A stretch of 64,000 nucleotides of DNA from Minwuiaceae bacterium (GCA_028278525.1 JANQEE010000049.1:62001-126000), one strand, 5' to 3'; positions 36,993 to 46,525 are shown, counted from the stretch's first letter. Made by a program: numbers and translations. The notes: generated from the letters alone by a model not told the origin.

Positions 36993-37281
36993 ATCTTGCC
37001 CCTGTTGTTACCGGTTAATTGGCAAGATCCATGCCAGCGGGGCTGGGATTGGCGAGTATCCGTTAGCGCCTTGTTTTTGCTGCCACTATCCAATTTCGGC
37101 GTGGATCGCGAAAATCCGAGGTGTAAATTTTAGCGACACCTGAAATTCTGATTCTACGTCGTCTGGTTCGGTCAAATCCGAAGAAATCTTCATAACCTTT
37201 TGACAGAGAACGATTTTTCCTGAAAAGATCTGGCGGTCGAAAATGTAAATTTTTCTTAACTTTTGGGTTGGGGCATTAACC

Positions 37282-37659
37282 ATGACAAAAAGCGGCCGGG
37301 GTGATCCCGTCATCCGGGCGGCGCCGATGCCGTCCGACTGCAACTCGAACGGCGACATTTTCGGCGGTTGGGTGCTGTCGCAGATGGACGTCGCCGGCGG
37401 CATCGTCGCGGCGCGCCGTGCCAAGGGCCGGGTGGTGACACGCGCCATCGAGGCGATGACCTTCGATCAGCCTATCCAGGTCGGCGATGTGGTGTCGATC
37501 TACGGCGACGTAACCCGGGTTGGGCGGACGTCGATCACCGTTCATATGGAAACCATCGTCCGGCGTCGCCTGGATCCCGGCGAAATCAAGGTTACCGAGG
37601 GAGATTTCGTGTTCGTCGCGATCGACGACAATGGCGATCCGCGGGCGATTGGCGCTTGA
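37282..37659 (+). CDS. yciA: YciA-type acyl-CoA thioesterase
   Basis: 125-residue hotdog-fold thioesterase. The family pattern SNGDIFGGWVLSQMDVAGGIVA includes the conserved aspartate, followed by VVTRAIEAMTFDQPIQVGDVV and GRTSITVHMET. YciA enzymes hydrolyse a range of acyl-CoAs and help maintain CoA pools. The upstream 289-base gap (36993-37281) is AT-rich, holds the promoters for this gene and the divergent one, and shows no other gene that I can support. Confidence 0.92.
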   Translation: MTKSGRGDPVIRAAPMPSDCNSNGDIFGGWVLSQMDVAGGIVAARRAKGRVVTRAIEAMTFDQPIQVGDVVSIYGDVTRVGRTSITVHMETIVRRRLDPGEIKVTEGDFVFVAIDDNGDPRAIGA

Positions 37660-37669
37660 CCGTCTGAGC

Positions 37670-38479
37670 CTATTTCGGTGACCACTTGGTTTTGGTTTTC
37701 GGGACCGGTTCGCCCTCGACGAAGATGTCGTCCACCTGTTCATTGAAGAAGCAGAGGTAGTCTTTGATCCTGGCCGCTTCGTGAACCGGGTTGTCGTAGA
37801 ACCAGACGATATCCTCGTACAGCCGGTCGCCAACCTGGACCGAATAATAGTGGGCGTTGCCTTTGTAGGGGCAGGCGGTGACCGTTTCCGACGGCACCAG
37901 AAGGTCGGCTCTTACGTCGTCCTTCGGAATGTAGTAGCGCGTTGGCAGGCCGGTTTCGAACAGGAATCGACCACGGCTGGTCTCTGCCACGGTCTCTCCG
38001 CCCAGCACCACGCGAACCGGCCGCGAACTATCCAGAATGTCGACCCGGACATGCGGGTCCCTGGCGTGAACGAACACCTCTTCGTCCTCTTCGAACCAGG
38101 CGTCCATCCGGTCCCAGTAGAACGCCACATAGTCCCGTAACCCCTCCACCTCAACATAGGGGTTTTCATAGGACCAGACGGCGTTCTCGACTTGGCGATC
38201 GCCGGAACTTATCGAAAAGTAGGAGGCGTGGCCTTTGAACGGGCAATAGGTGCTGTGGTCGGTCGGCGTCAGCGCGTCCATCGCCACGTCTTCGCGCGGA
38301 ATGTAATAAACCGGCACGTGACGGCTTTCGCGGACCACAAGCGCACGGGTGCTGTCCACGACGGTCCGCCCGTCGAACGTCGCGCGAATTCGCTTCGGGC
38401 TTACCTGGAACTCGACCTTGTGTCCCGGATGCTTGGCGAAGCCCGGCGCGCGGTTGTCGCCTGTCGTTGCCGCCTCCAT
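37670..38479 (-). CDS. Tandem DUF427 protein
   Basis: 269 residues with two DUF427 domains. The first covers about residues 25-105 (RATFDGRTVVDSTRALVV ... CPFKGHASYFSI); the second about 130-230 (VRVVLGGETVAETSRGRFLF ... CPYKGNAHYYSVQVGD). Both repeat the pattern YYIPREDV/YYIPKDDV, then CPxKGxAxYxS, then ENPYVE/DNPVHE. Function unknown in the family. A perfect AGGAGGAC about 7 bases before ATG 38479 fixes the start; the frame is open for 32 further codons but without support. Confidence 0.9.
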   Translation of the reverse strand: MEAATTGDNRAPGFAKHPGHKVEFQVSPKRIRATFDGRTVVDSTRALVVRESRHVPVYYIPREDVAMDALTPTDHSTYCPFKGHASYFSISSGDRQVENAVWSYENPYVEVEGLRDYVAFYWDRMDAWFEEDEEVFVHARDPHVRVDILDSSRPVRVVLGGETVAETSRGRFLFETGLPTRYYIPKDDVRADLLVPSETVTACPYKGNAHYYSVQVGDRLYEDIVWFYDNPVHEAARIKDYLCFFNEQVDDIFVEGEPVPKTKTKWSPK

Positions 38480-38666
38480 GGGGAAGTCCTCCTTTGTGCC
38501 TCGTGCGTCTTCGATCATAGAGGTAGCGCAGCCCTTAGTCGCGCCAATAGCGGATCGCGGGCGGATAGCCGCCATTCACCGAATTGTTAAGTGGTGTGGC
38601 CGGCGCCTCTGCTACGGTCCGCGCCAATTTCGGCACCAATTTCAGCATTGGGGAGTTTTCTTAAGC

Positions 38667-39179
38667 ATGAGCAACAAGATTCAGGCCGGCGCGAAGATGC
38701 CGGAATTCGATCTGCAAAAGGTCGGCGGCGGATCGGTGCGGATCGGCGGTGAGGGGCGTTGGCAGATGGTGGTCGTCTACCGCGGCAAGCATTGCCCTCT
38801 CTGTAAACGCTACCTCGCGACCCTCGACGGCCTGACCGACGAATTGGCGAAGGTAAATACCGAGGTCGTCGCGATCTCCGGCGATCCGGAAGAGAAGGCC
38901 GCGCCGGACGTCGAAGAGATGGGGATCTCCATTCCCGTCGGCTACGGCCTGGATACTGCCCGGATGCGCGATCTCGGCCTCTATGTCTCGACGCCGCGCC
39001 CGCAGGAGACCGACCGCGAATTCGCGGAGCCGGGCCTGTTCGTGATCAATCCCGCCGGCGACGTCCAGATCGTCGATATCTCGAACGCCCCGTTTTCCCG
39101 GCCGGACATCGCCAGCGTTATTCGCGGCATCGGCCTGATCCAGGAACGCGACTATCCGATCCGGGGAACCGCTAGCTGA
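38667..39179 (+). CDS. Peroxiredoxin-like (AhpC/TSA) thioredoxin-fold protein
   Basis: 170 residues of the redoxin family, with a CPLC motif in VVYRGKHCPLCKRYLATLDGL near residue 48. The spacing resembles thioredoxin-type CxxC rather than the single peroxidatic cysteine of typical peroxiredoxins. Downstream parts TEVVAISGDPEEKA and FVINPAGDVQIVDISNAPF fit the AhpC/TSA fold. Probably a cytosolic thiol reductase or peroxidase. GGGGAG lies 11 bases before ATG 38667. Confidence 0.87.
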   Translation: MSNKIQAGAKMPEFDLQKVGGGSVRIGGEGRWQMVVVYRGKHCPLCKRYLATLDGLTDELAKVNTEVVAISGDPEEKAAPDVEEMGISIPVGYGLDTARMRDLGLYVSTPRPQETDREFAEPGLFVINPAGDVQIVDISNAPFSRPDIASVIRGIGLIQERDYPIRGTAS

Positions 39180-39303
39180 CGGTCTGGCCAACCGGTCTTC
39201 CTCTGATCGATTTGTCCGGTCGCGGCCCCGAATAATATTTGTTGGAGCGGCCCGCATGAATGCTGCATAAGCGAGGCGTCTTTTTAGTCGTGTCGCTTAT
39301 TCG

Positions 39304-40584
39304 GTGGACTGGTCGATGTTGTCGGCAATCGTGTCGTGCTGGGCCCTGCTGTTGGGCATGGGCCTGCTGATGCTCGGCAACGGGCTGCAGGGCTCGTTGC
39401 TCGGCCTGCGCGCCGTCCTGGAAGGCTTTGAAACCGCAACCACCGGCCTGGTGATGACCGGCTACTATGTCGGTTTCCTGGCCGGTTCGATGCTGGTTCC
39501 CCGCATGGTCCGGCGGGTCGGGCATATCCGGGTGTTCGCCGCCCTGGCATCGCTCGCGTCGATTGCCGTGCTGCTGCATACCGTGGTGATCGACCCGGTC
39601 ACCTGGACCGCCATGCGGCTGGTCACCGGTTTCGCCTATGCCGGCCTCTATATCGTGGCGGAAAGCTGGCTTAACGATCAGGGCACCAACCGCACCCGCG
39701 GGCAGTTGCTGTCCGTCTACATGGTCATTCAGCTTGGCGCGATGGCTCTGGGACAGTTGCTGTTGAACGTCGCAGATCCCGGCGGCTTCCTGCTGTTCAT
39801 CGCCGTATCCGTTCTCGTTTCCCTGGCCCTGGTGCCGATCCTGTTGACCGTCGCGCCCGCGCCCAGCTTCGACGAGCCGTCCCATGTCGGCCTGATGGAC
39901 CTCTATCGCATTTCGCCGCTGGGCGTCGTCGGCTCGTTCGCGGTCGGCACGGCGCATGGGTCGGTGTTCGGCATGGGTGCGGTTTACGCCGAACGGGCGG
40001 GCCTCAACGTCGCCGAGATATCCGTCTTCATGGCGCTTTACCTGATCGGCGGCATGGCGCTGCAATGGCCGATCGGCCGGCTGTCCGACCGGTTCGACCG
40101 CCGCCTGGTGATCACGGCCGTCACGCTGATCGGCGCGGCCGCTGCCGTCGCCGCCGTGTTTGCGCCGGACCTGCACCACGCCGCCCTGTTCGCCGTGATC
40201 TGCCTGTTCGGCGGACTGTCGCTGCCGATGTATTCGCTCTGCCTGGCGCATACCAACGACTATCTCGAGCCTCGGCAGATGGTCGCCGCCAGCAGTTCGC
40301 TGGTCATGCTGACCGGGATCGGCGCCTGCCTCGGCCCGTTCTCCGTCGCGATGATCATGTCGCTGCTGGGCGCGGAAGGGTTCTTCTGGTGGGTCGGCGG
40401 CATCCATGCCGGCATTGGCGTCTTTGCCATTTGGCGCATGTCGCAACGGCCGTCCCTGCCGGCCGACGAACAGGGGCCGTTCGTCGCGGTCCCGCCGCGG
40501 GCGTCGCCGCTTGCCGCCGCCGTCACGCCGAAGAAGGTGCGCGACCAGATCGACCGCGACCTGGCCAGGCTAAGCGGCAGGTAA
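39304..40584 (+). CDS. MFS transporter (YcaD-like)
   Basis: About 426 residues with twelve hydrophobic segments in two blocks of six, and the MFS loop signature GMALQWPIGRLSDRFDRRLV between helices 8 and 9, as in YcaD-like transporters. FETATTGLVMTGYYVGFLAGSML covers the first pair of helices. Substrate unknown. Start is uncertain: GTG 39304 or ATG 39316, neither with a clear ribosome site. The gene ends 3 bases before a convergent nitroreductase. Confidence 0.88.
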   Translation: MDWSMLSAIVSCWALLLGMGLLMLGNGLQGSLLGLRAVLEGFETATTGLVMTGYYVGFLAGSMLVPRMVRRVGHIRVFAALASLASIAVLLHTVVIDPVTWTAMRLVTGFAYAGLYIVAESWLNDQGTNRTRGQLLSVYMVIQLGAMALGQLLLNVADPGGFLLFIAVSVLVSLALVPILLTVAPAPSFDEPSHVGLMDLYRISPLGVVGSFAVGTAHGSVFGMGAVYAERAGLNVAEISVFMALYLIGGMALQWPIGRLSDRFDRRLVITAVTLIGAAAAVAAVFAPDLHHAALFAVICLFGGLSLPMYSLCLAHTNDYLEPRQMVAASSSLVMLTGIGACLGPFSVAMIMSLLGAEGFFWWVGGIHAGIGVFAIWRMSQRPSLPADEQGPFVAVPPRASPLAAAVTPKKVRDQIDRDLARLSGR

Positions 40585-40587
40585 GGG

Positions 40588-41310
40588 CTAAGCCGGGTTA
40601 TCGACGAAACGCGCGAACTCGCTGACCGGAACCCGTGTCGCCACCAGTCCGTTCTCCACCGCTGTCGGGTCCTGGTAGCCGACCGACATGCCGCAGACGA
40701 CCGCCTCCGTTTCCGCAATATCCAGCTGCTGCCGGATCACCCGATGATAGGGGCAGAACGCCGCCTGGGGACAGGTATGCAGGCCCTGGGCACGGGCGGC
40801 GATCATCACGTTCTGGATAAACATGCCGTAATCCAGCCAACTGCCGATCTCCAGGCGCCTGTCGATGGTGAAGATCAGTCCGACCGGCGCATCGAAGAAC
40901 GAGAAGTTGCGCGCTTGCTGTCGGCTCATGCGCTCCTTCTCGCCGCGCTCGATGCCGAGCAGCCCATAGAGATCCCAGCCGACTTTGCGCCGCCGGCTTA
41001 AGTAGGGCTCGAAGAACTCCTTCGGATAGTAGTTGTGTTCCCGGACCTGCGCCTCCGGGTCGTTCTCCCGGGCATCGAGGATCGCGTTGGTCAAGGCCTG
41101 TTTGGCGGTGCCGGTCACCACATAGACCAGCCAGGGCTGCATGTTGGTGCCGCTCGGCGCGCGGCTCGCGACTTCCAGGATATGCTCGATCGTCTCTCGC
41201 GGCACCGGCTTGGATTGGAAGGCCCGGATCGACCGGCGGCTGGTGATCGCCTCGTCGATCGAGGCGGGGAGATCGTCGCTTGGTGCTTGCTGGTCTGTTT
41301 GGGTACGCAT
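40588..41310 (-). CDS. Nitroreductase family protein
   Basis: 240-residue FMN enzyme. N-terminal ITSRRSIRAFQSKPVPRETI and ASRAPSGTNMQPWLVYVVTG are FMN-binding signatures; LDYGMFIQNVMIAARAQGLHTCPQAAF is the dimer/FMN helix region; the C-terminal GMSVGYQDPTAVENGL completes the fold. It reduces nitro compounds, quinones or enones with NAD(P)H. ATG 41310 is chosen, as the open frame upstream has no family-like sequence. Confidence 0.9.
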   Translation of the reverse strand: MRTQTDQQAPSDDLPASIDEAITSRRSIRAFQSKPVPRETIEHILEVASRAPSGTNMQPWLVYVVTGTAKQALTNAILDARENDPEAQVREHNYYPKEFFEPYLSRRRKVGWDLYGLLGIERGEKERMSRQQARNFSFFDAPVGLIFTIDRRLEIGSWLDYGMFIQNVMIAARAQGLHTCPQAAFCPYHRVIRQQLDIAETEAVVCGMSVGYQDPTAVENGLVATRVPVSEFARFVDNPA

Positions 41311-41444
41311 TACGTCACCGTTGCTTGAGAGTGAAGGAGCGGCCGGCCGGCAAGCGGCGACCGTGGCCGGGTGAATGATACCGGCTTGCCGACAGCGCGC
41401 CAATCCGGGCGGCGGCCGTCTTCGCGGTGTTGCCGAAGACTCAC

Positions 41445-41462
41445 GGTAAAAAGAAATTTACC
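41445..41462. promoter_or_regulatory. Inverted repeat in the nitroreductase / small membrane protein promoter region
   Basis: GGTAAA-AAGAAA-TTTACC is a perfect 6+6+6 inverted repeat, in the 219-base AT-rich intergenic region between two divergent genes. It lies about 70 bases before the 41530 start and about 135 before the nitroreductase start. It may be an operator, or by chance. No long U run follows on either strand. Confidence 0.35.
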
Positions 41463-41529
41463 TTATTGTTCCGTGGCTTAACGGATCTTTAAGTCAAGTT
41501 TGCCAAGCTGATCCTAAGGGGTTAATGCG

Positions 41530-41697
41530 ATGGCAACACTTCGCGATCTAAACGGCGATTCGACTTTCATCGAGGGGATCGGCGGCAATCAGCCGGATCC
41601 GGAACGGATGTCGCGCCGCGAGTCCATGGCGTTCTGGCTGATCGGGTCGGCCGTCACCTGGGCCGCGCTATTCGCCGCTTTTATGTACTTCTTCTAG
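41530..41697 (+). CDS. 55-residue single-pass membrane protein
   Basis: Small ORF with a polar N-terminal half (MATLRDLNGDSTFIEGIGGN) and one C-terminal transmembrane helix (MAFWLIGSAVTWAALFAAFM, then YFF). AAGGGG at about 41517-41522 sits 8 bases before ATG 41530. It ends 20 bases before the stem-loop at 41717-41743. I do not recognise a family. Its position facing glnA, and its clear ribosome site, argue for a real gene. Confidence 0.7.
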   Translation: MATLRDLNGDSTFIEGIGGNQPDPERMSRRESMAFWLIGSAVTWAALFAAFMYFF

Positions 41698-41716
41698 CCG
41701 CCCTGCCAAAAAGAAC

Positions 41717-41743
41717 GCCCCCCGCCGCGGAACGGCGAGGGGC
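41717..41743 (-). terminator. Terminator for glnA (stem-loop)
   Basis: GC-rich stem: GCCCC-C-CGCCG, loop CGGAA, then CGGCG-A-GGGGC, ten paired bases with one C-A mismatch. On the minus strand it is followed at 41716-41707 by CGTTCTTTTT, a U-rich tract, so it is a rho-independent terminator for glnA, 27 bases past its stop. It may also stop the convergent small gene. Confidence 0.8.
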
Positions 41744-41770
41744 AGGCACGCTACAACTCGGATTTAGGTC

Positions 41771-43192
41771 TTAGACGCTGTAGTACATCTGGAATTCGAT
41801 GGGGTGCGGGGTATGCTCGAACGCATAGACCTCTTCCCATTTCAGATCCAGGTAACCGTCGATCAGGTCGTCGGGAAACACGTCGCCCTTCTTCAGGAAG
41901 GCGCGGTCCGCGTCCAGGCTTTCCAGGGCTTCGCGCAGGCTGCCGCAGACCGTCGGCACGTCGGCCAGTTCCTCCGGCGGCAGGTCGTACAGGTCCTTGT
42001 CCATCGGGTCGCCTGGGTGGATCTTATTTTCGATCCCGTCCAGGCCGGCCATCAGCATTGCGGCATAGGCGAGGTACGGGTTGGCACCGGCATCCGGGAA
42101 CCGGATCTCGACGCGCTTGCCCTTCGGGCTCGGCGCGAACGGGATGCGGCACGATGCCGAGCGGTTGCGGGCTGAGTAGGCCAGCAGCACCGGCGCCTCG
42201 AATCCGGGGATAAGCCGCTTGTAGCTGTTGGTCAGCGGGTTGGAGAATGCGTTGATCGCCTTGGCATGCTTGATGATGCCGCCGATGTAATAGAGCGCGG
42301 TATCCGACAGATCCGCATAGCCGGTACCCGCGAACAGCGGCTGGCCCTCTTTCCAGATCGACTGGTGCGTATGCATGCCGGAGCCGTTGTCGTCCATTAC
42401 CGGCTTGGGCATGAAGGTCGCCGTCTTGCCGTAGGCGTGTGCAACGTTATGCACAACGTATTTGTAGATCTGCATGTTGTCGGCGGTCCGAACCAGGGTG
42501 TCGTAGACAATACCCAGTTCGTGCTGGCTCGGCGCCACCTCGTGGTGATGCTTTTCCGTGTTCAGGCCCATGTCCCGCATGGTCAGGACCATCTCGGCCC
42601 GCAGGTCGGAGGCGGAATCGACCGGCGGGACCGGGAAGTAGCCGCCTTTGATCGCCGGACGGTGGCCGATATTGCCGCCGTCGATGTCCTTGCCGGTGTT
42701 GTAGGGGCCCTCGCCTTCGTCGAGCTTGTAGAAGGTGTGGTTCATGCTGACGTCGTATTTGACGTCGTCGAACACGAAGAACTCGGCCTCCGGTCCGAAT
42801 ACCGCGGTGTCGCCGGTGCCGGAGAAGTTCAGATAAGCCTCGGCGCGTTTCGCGCAGGAGCGAGGGTCGCGTGTGTAGCCTTCGCCTGTCGACGGTTCCG
42901 TCACATCGCAGAACAGGATCAGCGACGGCACGGCGGAGAACGGATCCATTACGGCGGTCGTGGCGTCGGGCATCAGCGTCATGTCCGACTCGTTGATCGC
43001 TTTCCAGCCGGCGATCGAAGACCCGTCGAACATCACGCCTTCGCTGAAGGTGTCGTCGTCGACGACCGCCGCGTCCAGCGCCAGATGCTGCCACTTGCCG
43101 CGCGGGTCGGTAAATCGCACGTCCACCATCTTGACGTCGTTGTCCTTGATCGCCTTGAGGACATCCCCCGAGGATTTGCAGTTCAATGACAT
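41771..43192 (-). CDS. glnA: Glutamine synthetase, type I
   Basis: 473-residue ATP-dependent ammonia-assimilating enzyme, active as a dodecamer. Visible are [17 protein letters not shown], the metal-site [28 protein letters not shown], and, near residue 400, [13 protein letters not shown], which contains the tyrosine used for adenylylation in type I-beta enzymes. Expected control is therefore by GlnE and PII. AAAGGAG precedes ATG 43192. It lies 123 bases after glnB on the same strand, with a terminator-like hairpin between. Confidence 0.97.
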   Translation of the reverse strand: MSLNCKSSGDVLKAIKDNDVKMVDVRFTDPRGKWQHLALDAAVVDDDTFSEGVMFDGSSIAGWKAINESDMTLMPDATTAVMDPFSAVPSLILFCDVTEPSTGEGYTRDPRSCAKRAEAYLNFSGTGDTAVFGPEAEFFVFDDVKYDVSMNHTFYKLDEGEGPYNTGKDIDGGNIGHRPAIKGGYFPVPPVDSASDLRAEMVLTMRDMGLNTEKHHHEVAPSQHELGIVYDTLVRTADNMQIYKYVVHNVAHAYGKTATFMPKPVMDDNGSGMHTHQSIWKEGQPLFAGTGYADLSDTALYYIGGIIKHAKAINAFSNPLTNSYKRLIPGFEAPVLLAYSARNRSASCRIPFAPSPKGKRVEIRFPDAGANPYLAYAAMLMAGLDGIENKIHPGDPMDKDLYDLPPEELADVPTVCGSLREALESLDADRAFLKKGDVFPDDLIDGYLDLKWEEVYAFEHTPHPIEFQMYYSV

Positions 43193-43277
43193 GTTTTGTG
43201 TCGCTCCTTTGGCTGCGTTCTAGCCGCCTCGGCCTTGTCTGTATGATGCCGGACGGATTTGCTTGGTCCTAATTCAG

Positions 43278-43301
43278 AAAAAAACCGCGTTGGTCTCAAC
43301 G
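43278..43301 (-). terminator. Intercistronic terminator/attenuator between glnB and glnA
   Basis: On the minus strand: stem CGTTG, loop AGAC, stem CAACG, then CGG and seven U (A run at 43278-43284 on the plus strand). It is a compact rho-independent terminator 15 bases after the glnB stop. Read-through would give glnB-glnA mRNA, while full termination would leave glnA dependent on its own promoter in the remaining gap. Such a hairpin lets PII and GlnA levels differ. Confidence 0.7.
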
Positions 43302-43315
43302 GTGAAATTGGGGTC

Positions 43316-43706
<391 letters not shown>

Positions 43707-43718
43707 CACGGGATTTCT

Positions 43719-43735
43719 AGCACAGGTCATGCCAA
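43719..43735 (-). promoter_or_regulatory. Sigma-54 type promoter of glnB-glnA
   Basis: Minus-strand sequence TTGGCATGACCTGTGCT matches the -24/-12 consensus YTGGCACGRNNNTTGCW at all fixed positions but two (T for C at position 7, G for T at position 13), with the essential GG and GC in correct spacing. It is 65 bases before the glnB start. No clear NtrC dimer site was found further upstream in the AT-rich stretch 43740-43850. Confidence 0.75.
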
Positions 43736-43863
43736 TTCGAAGAACGGCGTAATCTATTGATAAAAATAAAGTTTTCTGAGTTCGCCGAAAATTCGAGCAA
43801 AGATGAAGATGAATAATTAGGCAATCGACTAAAAAATAGGCATGGAATTCGAGGAGCCTCCGA

Positions 43864-45027
43864 TCAGGAGAGCCAGTCGCGAATCCGCTGCATCGCTTCC
43901 TGGATGTTCTCGATGGAATTGGCGTAGGAGAAACGGAGATAACCTTCGCCCATGGCGCCGAAGCTCGTGCCGGCGATTGCGGCCACGCCGGTCTCGTTCA
44001 GTAGGCGGTCCTGCATCTCCTTGGCGGTCTTTCCCGTACCGCTGATATTCGGAAACGCGTAAAACGCGCCAAGCGGCCGGACGCATTTGAAGCCGGGGAT
44101 GCTGTTCAATTCGTCCAGGATGATCAGGCGGCGCTCGTCGAACGCCTTGACCATGACGTCCACGGCATCCTGCGGCCCGGTCAGGGCTTCGATGCCCGCA
44201 TACTGTGTTGCCGCGTTGACGCAGGAATGGGTGTTTATCGCCAGGCGCGTCGCCGCATCGGCAAGGGAGGCGGGCCACAGGCCCCAGCCGAGCCGCCAGC
44301 CGGTCATCGCGTAGGTCTTCGACCAGCCGTCGAGGATGATCAGCCGGTCGCGGATTTCCGGGTAGGACAGCAGCGTCACATGTTTAAGGTTGTCGTAGGT
44401 CATCCGAGAATAGATCTCGTCGGACATCAGGGCGACATCCGGATGGTGCTCTAATCCGGCGACAAGCTTGTCTATTTCCGTCTTGGGCACCACGCCGCCG
44501 GTCGGGTTGGCCGGGCTGTTCAGGATGATCAGCCGGGTGCGGTCGGTAATGCTGGCCAGCAATTCGTCGGCCGAGAACGAGAAACCGTTTTCCTCGTACA
44601 GCCGGATCGGCACAGGGGTCGCACCGGAAAACCGGATCATCGACTCGTAGATCGGGAAGCCCGGATCCGGATACATGATCTCGGCGCCGGCCTCGCCGAA
44701 CATCAGCATGGCGAAGGCCATCGTCACCTTGCCGCCGGGAACGCAGACCACGTTGCCCGGATCGATTTTCTCGCCATAGCGCAAGTGCACATCGGCGGCC
44801 ACGGCTTCGCGCAATTCGGGTATTCCATTTGCCGGCGTATAGCCGTGATGGCCGTCGGCCAGCGCTTTCCGTCCGGCCTCCACCACGTTTTCCGGCGTCG
44901 AGAAGTCCGGCTGGCCGATCCCCAGATTGATGATGCTCCTGCCCTCGGCGGCCAGGGCGTTGGCGCGGGCCAGCACTTCGAAGGCGCTCTCGGTGCCCAG
45001 ATGGTTCATACGGTCTGCGAGTTTCAT
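43864..45027 (-). CDS. Class I aminotransferase
   Basis: 387-residue PLP enzyme of fold type I. NLGIGQPDFSTPENVVEAG, YTPANGIPELREAVA, SPANPTGGVVPKTE and GWSKTYAMTGWRLGW, which contains the PLP lysine, are present, and the substrate-carboxylate arginine is in YLRFSYANSIENIQEAM. Substrate could be aspartate, tyrosine or branched amino acids; sequence does not decide. It is divergent from the next aminotransferase. The 206-base gap towards glnB holds the glnB promoter and AT-rich sequence. Confidence 0.9.
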   Translation of the reverse strand: MKLADRMNHLGTESAFEVLARANALAAEGRSIINLGIGQPDFSTPENVVEAGRKALADGHHGYTPANGIPELREAVAADVHLRYGEKIDPGNVVCVPGGKVTMAFAMLMFGEAGAEIMYPDPGFPIYESMIRFSGATPVPIRLYEENGFSFSADELLASITDRTRLIILNSPANPTGGVVPKTEIDKLVAGLEHHPDVALMSDEIYSRMTYDNLKHVTLLSYPEIRDRLIILDGWSKTYAMTGWRLGWGLWPASLADAATRLAINTHSCVNAATQYAGIEALTGPQDAVDVMVKAFDERRLIILDELNSIPGFKCVRPLGAFYAFPNISGTGKTAKEMQDRLLNETGVAAIAGTSFGAMGEGYLRFSYANSIENIQEAMQRIRDWLS

Positions 45028-45155
45028 GACTTCCCTGCGCTATGCCGATCCCGCCTCTTGTTTTCCGGCTCCTGCTTCGCGGCTTGCCGCGATTTGGCCC
45101 GGCGGGTTAAGTATCCCACGGGCGGAGTCGGACGGGCAATGCAGGATTGATGACC

Positions 45156-46313
45156 ATGAAACCGGGCAACGAAATTCTATCGGGCTACGGAACCACGGTG
45201 TTCGAGGTGATGTCGCGCTTGGCGATGGAGCACGGGACCATCAATCTGGGGCAGGGGTTCCCGGACGACAACGGCCCGGACGACGTGCGCGACGTGGCGG
45301 CGAGGACTGTGCTGGAAGGACCGAACCAATATCCGCCGATGCTTGGCGTGCCTGAGCTCCGCCAGGCGGTGGCGGCCCACAACAAACGGTTCTACGGCGT
45401 CGATGTGGATTGGCAGACGGAAGTCATGGTGACCTCCGGAGCGACCGAAGCGCTCGCCGCCTGCATGTTCGCGCTGCTCGACCACGGCGACGAGGTCGTG
45501 CTGTTCGAGCCGTTGTACGACAGCTATCTGCCGATCGTCCGCCGCGCCGGCGCGGTGCCCAAACTGGTCCGGCTGGAGCCGCCGGACTGGCGTCTGCCGA
45601 TGGACCAGCTTGCCGCCGCGTTTTCCGACAAGACCAAGATGGTCCTGTTGAATAACCCGATGAACCCCACAGGCAAGGTCTTCACCGCCGACGAGCTAGC
45701 CGCCATCGCGAAGCTGGTCGAACAGCATGACGCCTACGCGCTCTGCGATGAGGTCTACGAGCATATCTATTACGAAGGCGCGGCGTTCACCTCATTCATG
45801 ACGCTGCCCGGCATGCGCCAGCGGACGCTCCGGATCGGCTCGGCGGGCAAGACCTTTTCCCTGACCGGCTGGAAAGTCGGCTATACGACGGCCCCGCCGG
45901 ACCTGCTGGGTCTGGTCGCCAAGGCGCATCAGTTCCTGACTTTCACAACGGCGCCGAACCTGCAGAAGGCGGTTGCTTACGGGCTGGGCAAGGACGACGC
46001 CTATTTCAGTGGACTTGCTTCGGAAATGCAGCGCAAACGCGATCTCATCCGGACGGGTCTGTTGGGCGTCGGGTTCGACGTGGCGGTCTGCGACGGCACC
46101 TATTTCATCAATGCCGATTTCCGGCCGCTTGGTTTCGACGGCGACGACGTGGCGTTTTGCCGCCACATTACCGAGAATGCCGGGGTAACCGCCCTGCCGG
46201 TCAGCGCCTTCTACCAGGGCGGCGGCGTCGGCCACCTGGCACGGTTTTGCTTCAGCAAGCAGGATTCGGTGCTGGAAGAGGCGGTGGACCGGCTCGACAA
46301 ATTCTTCCGATAG
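45156..46313 (+). CDS. Class I aminotransferase, methionine/kynurenine type
   Basis: 385-residue PLP enzyme. The N-terminal NLGQGFPDDNGPDDV and YPPMLGVPELRQAVA resemble methionine and kynurenine aminotransferases (YbdL/KAT group). PLP lysine in RIGSAGKTFSLTGWKVGY; arginine near the end in LARFCFSKQDSVLEEA. AGGA at 45143-45146 is well spaced from ATG 45156; ATG 45150 and TTG 45147 are too near it. Possible roles are methionine salvage or aromatic amino acid transamination. Confidence 0.88.
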   Translation: MKPGNEILSGYGTTVFEVMSRLAMEHGTINLGQGFPDDNGPDDVRDVAARTVLEGPNQYPPMLGVPELRQAVAAHNKRFYGVDVDWQTEVMVTSGATEALAACMFALLDHGDEVVLFEPLYDSYLPIVRRAGAVPKLVRLEPPDWRLPMDQLAAAFSDKTKMVLLNNPMNPTGKVFTADELAAIAKLVEQHDAYALCDEVYEHIYYEGAAFTSFMTLPGMRQRTLRIGSAGKTFSLTGWKVGYTTAPPDLLGLVAKAHQFLTFTTAPNLQKAVAYGLGKDDAYFSGLASEMQRKRDLIRTGLLGVGFDVAVCDGTYFINADFRPLGFDGDDVAFCRHITENAGVTALPVSAFYQGGGVGHLARFCFSKQDSVLEEAVDRLDKFFR

Positions 46314-46345
46314 CCGGCGGACACTCGGGCCGACATACCGCTCGC

Positions 46346-46374
46346 TTGACCGGCCAGTTTTGCCCCGTTACAAG
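46346..46374 (+). promoter_or_regulatory. Promoter of tRNA-His
   Basis: -35 TTGACC at 46346-46351, 17-base spacer, -10 TACAAG at 46369-46374. This is near-consensus spacing for the vegetative sigma factor, and it places the transcript start about 10 bases before the tRNA. Confidence 0.6.
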
Positions 46375-46391
46375 GGCTGACCGACCTTGCG

Positions 46392-46468
46392 GCGAGCGTA
46401 GCTCAGTTGGTTAGAGCACCTGACTGTGACTCAGGGGGTCGGGGGTTCAAGTCCCCTCGCTCGCCCCA
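46392..46468 (+). tRNA. tRNA-His (anticodon GTG)
   Basis: Complete cloverleaf. Acceptor GCGAGCG pairs with CGCTCGC; D arm GCTC/GAGC; anticodon stem CCTGA/TCAGG with loop CTGTGAC, giving anticodon GTG; T arm with TTCAAGT. Discriminator base is C73, and the genome provides G at 46391 as the extra G-1, both identity elements of tRNA-His. CCA is encoded at 46466-46468. It is isolated, not in an rRNA or tRNA cluster. Confidence 0.97.
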
Positions 46469-46525
46469 TTTATCTGAAATGCGCCGCCGATGGCCCTGTC
46501 CCTGGCCTGGATTCCCCCGGTCGTG

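Noticed and set aside
39172-40446. 424-codon minus-strand open frame opposite the MFS transporter
   Set aside because: Rich in His, Gln, Asp and Gly with no motif. The plus strand has twelve membrane helices and family signatures.
43740-43863. NtrC binding site upstream of the glnB promoter
   Set aside because: No TGCACC-N5-GGTGCA-like dyad found by eye; only AT-rich sequence.
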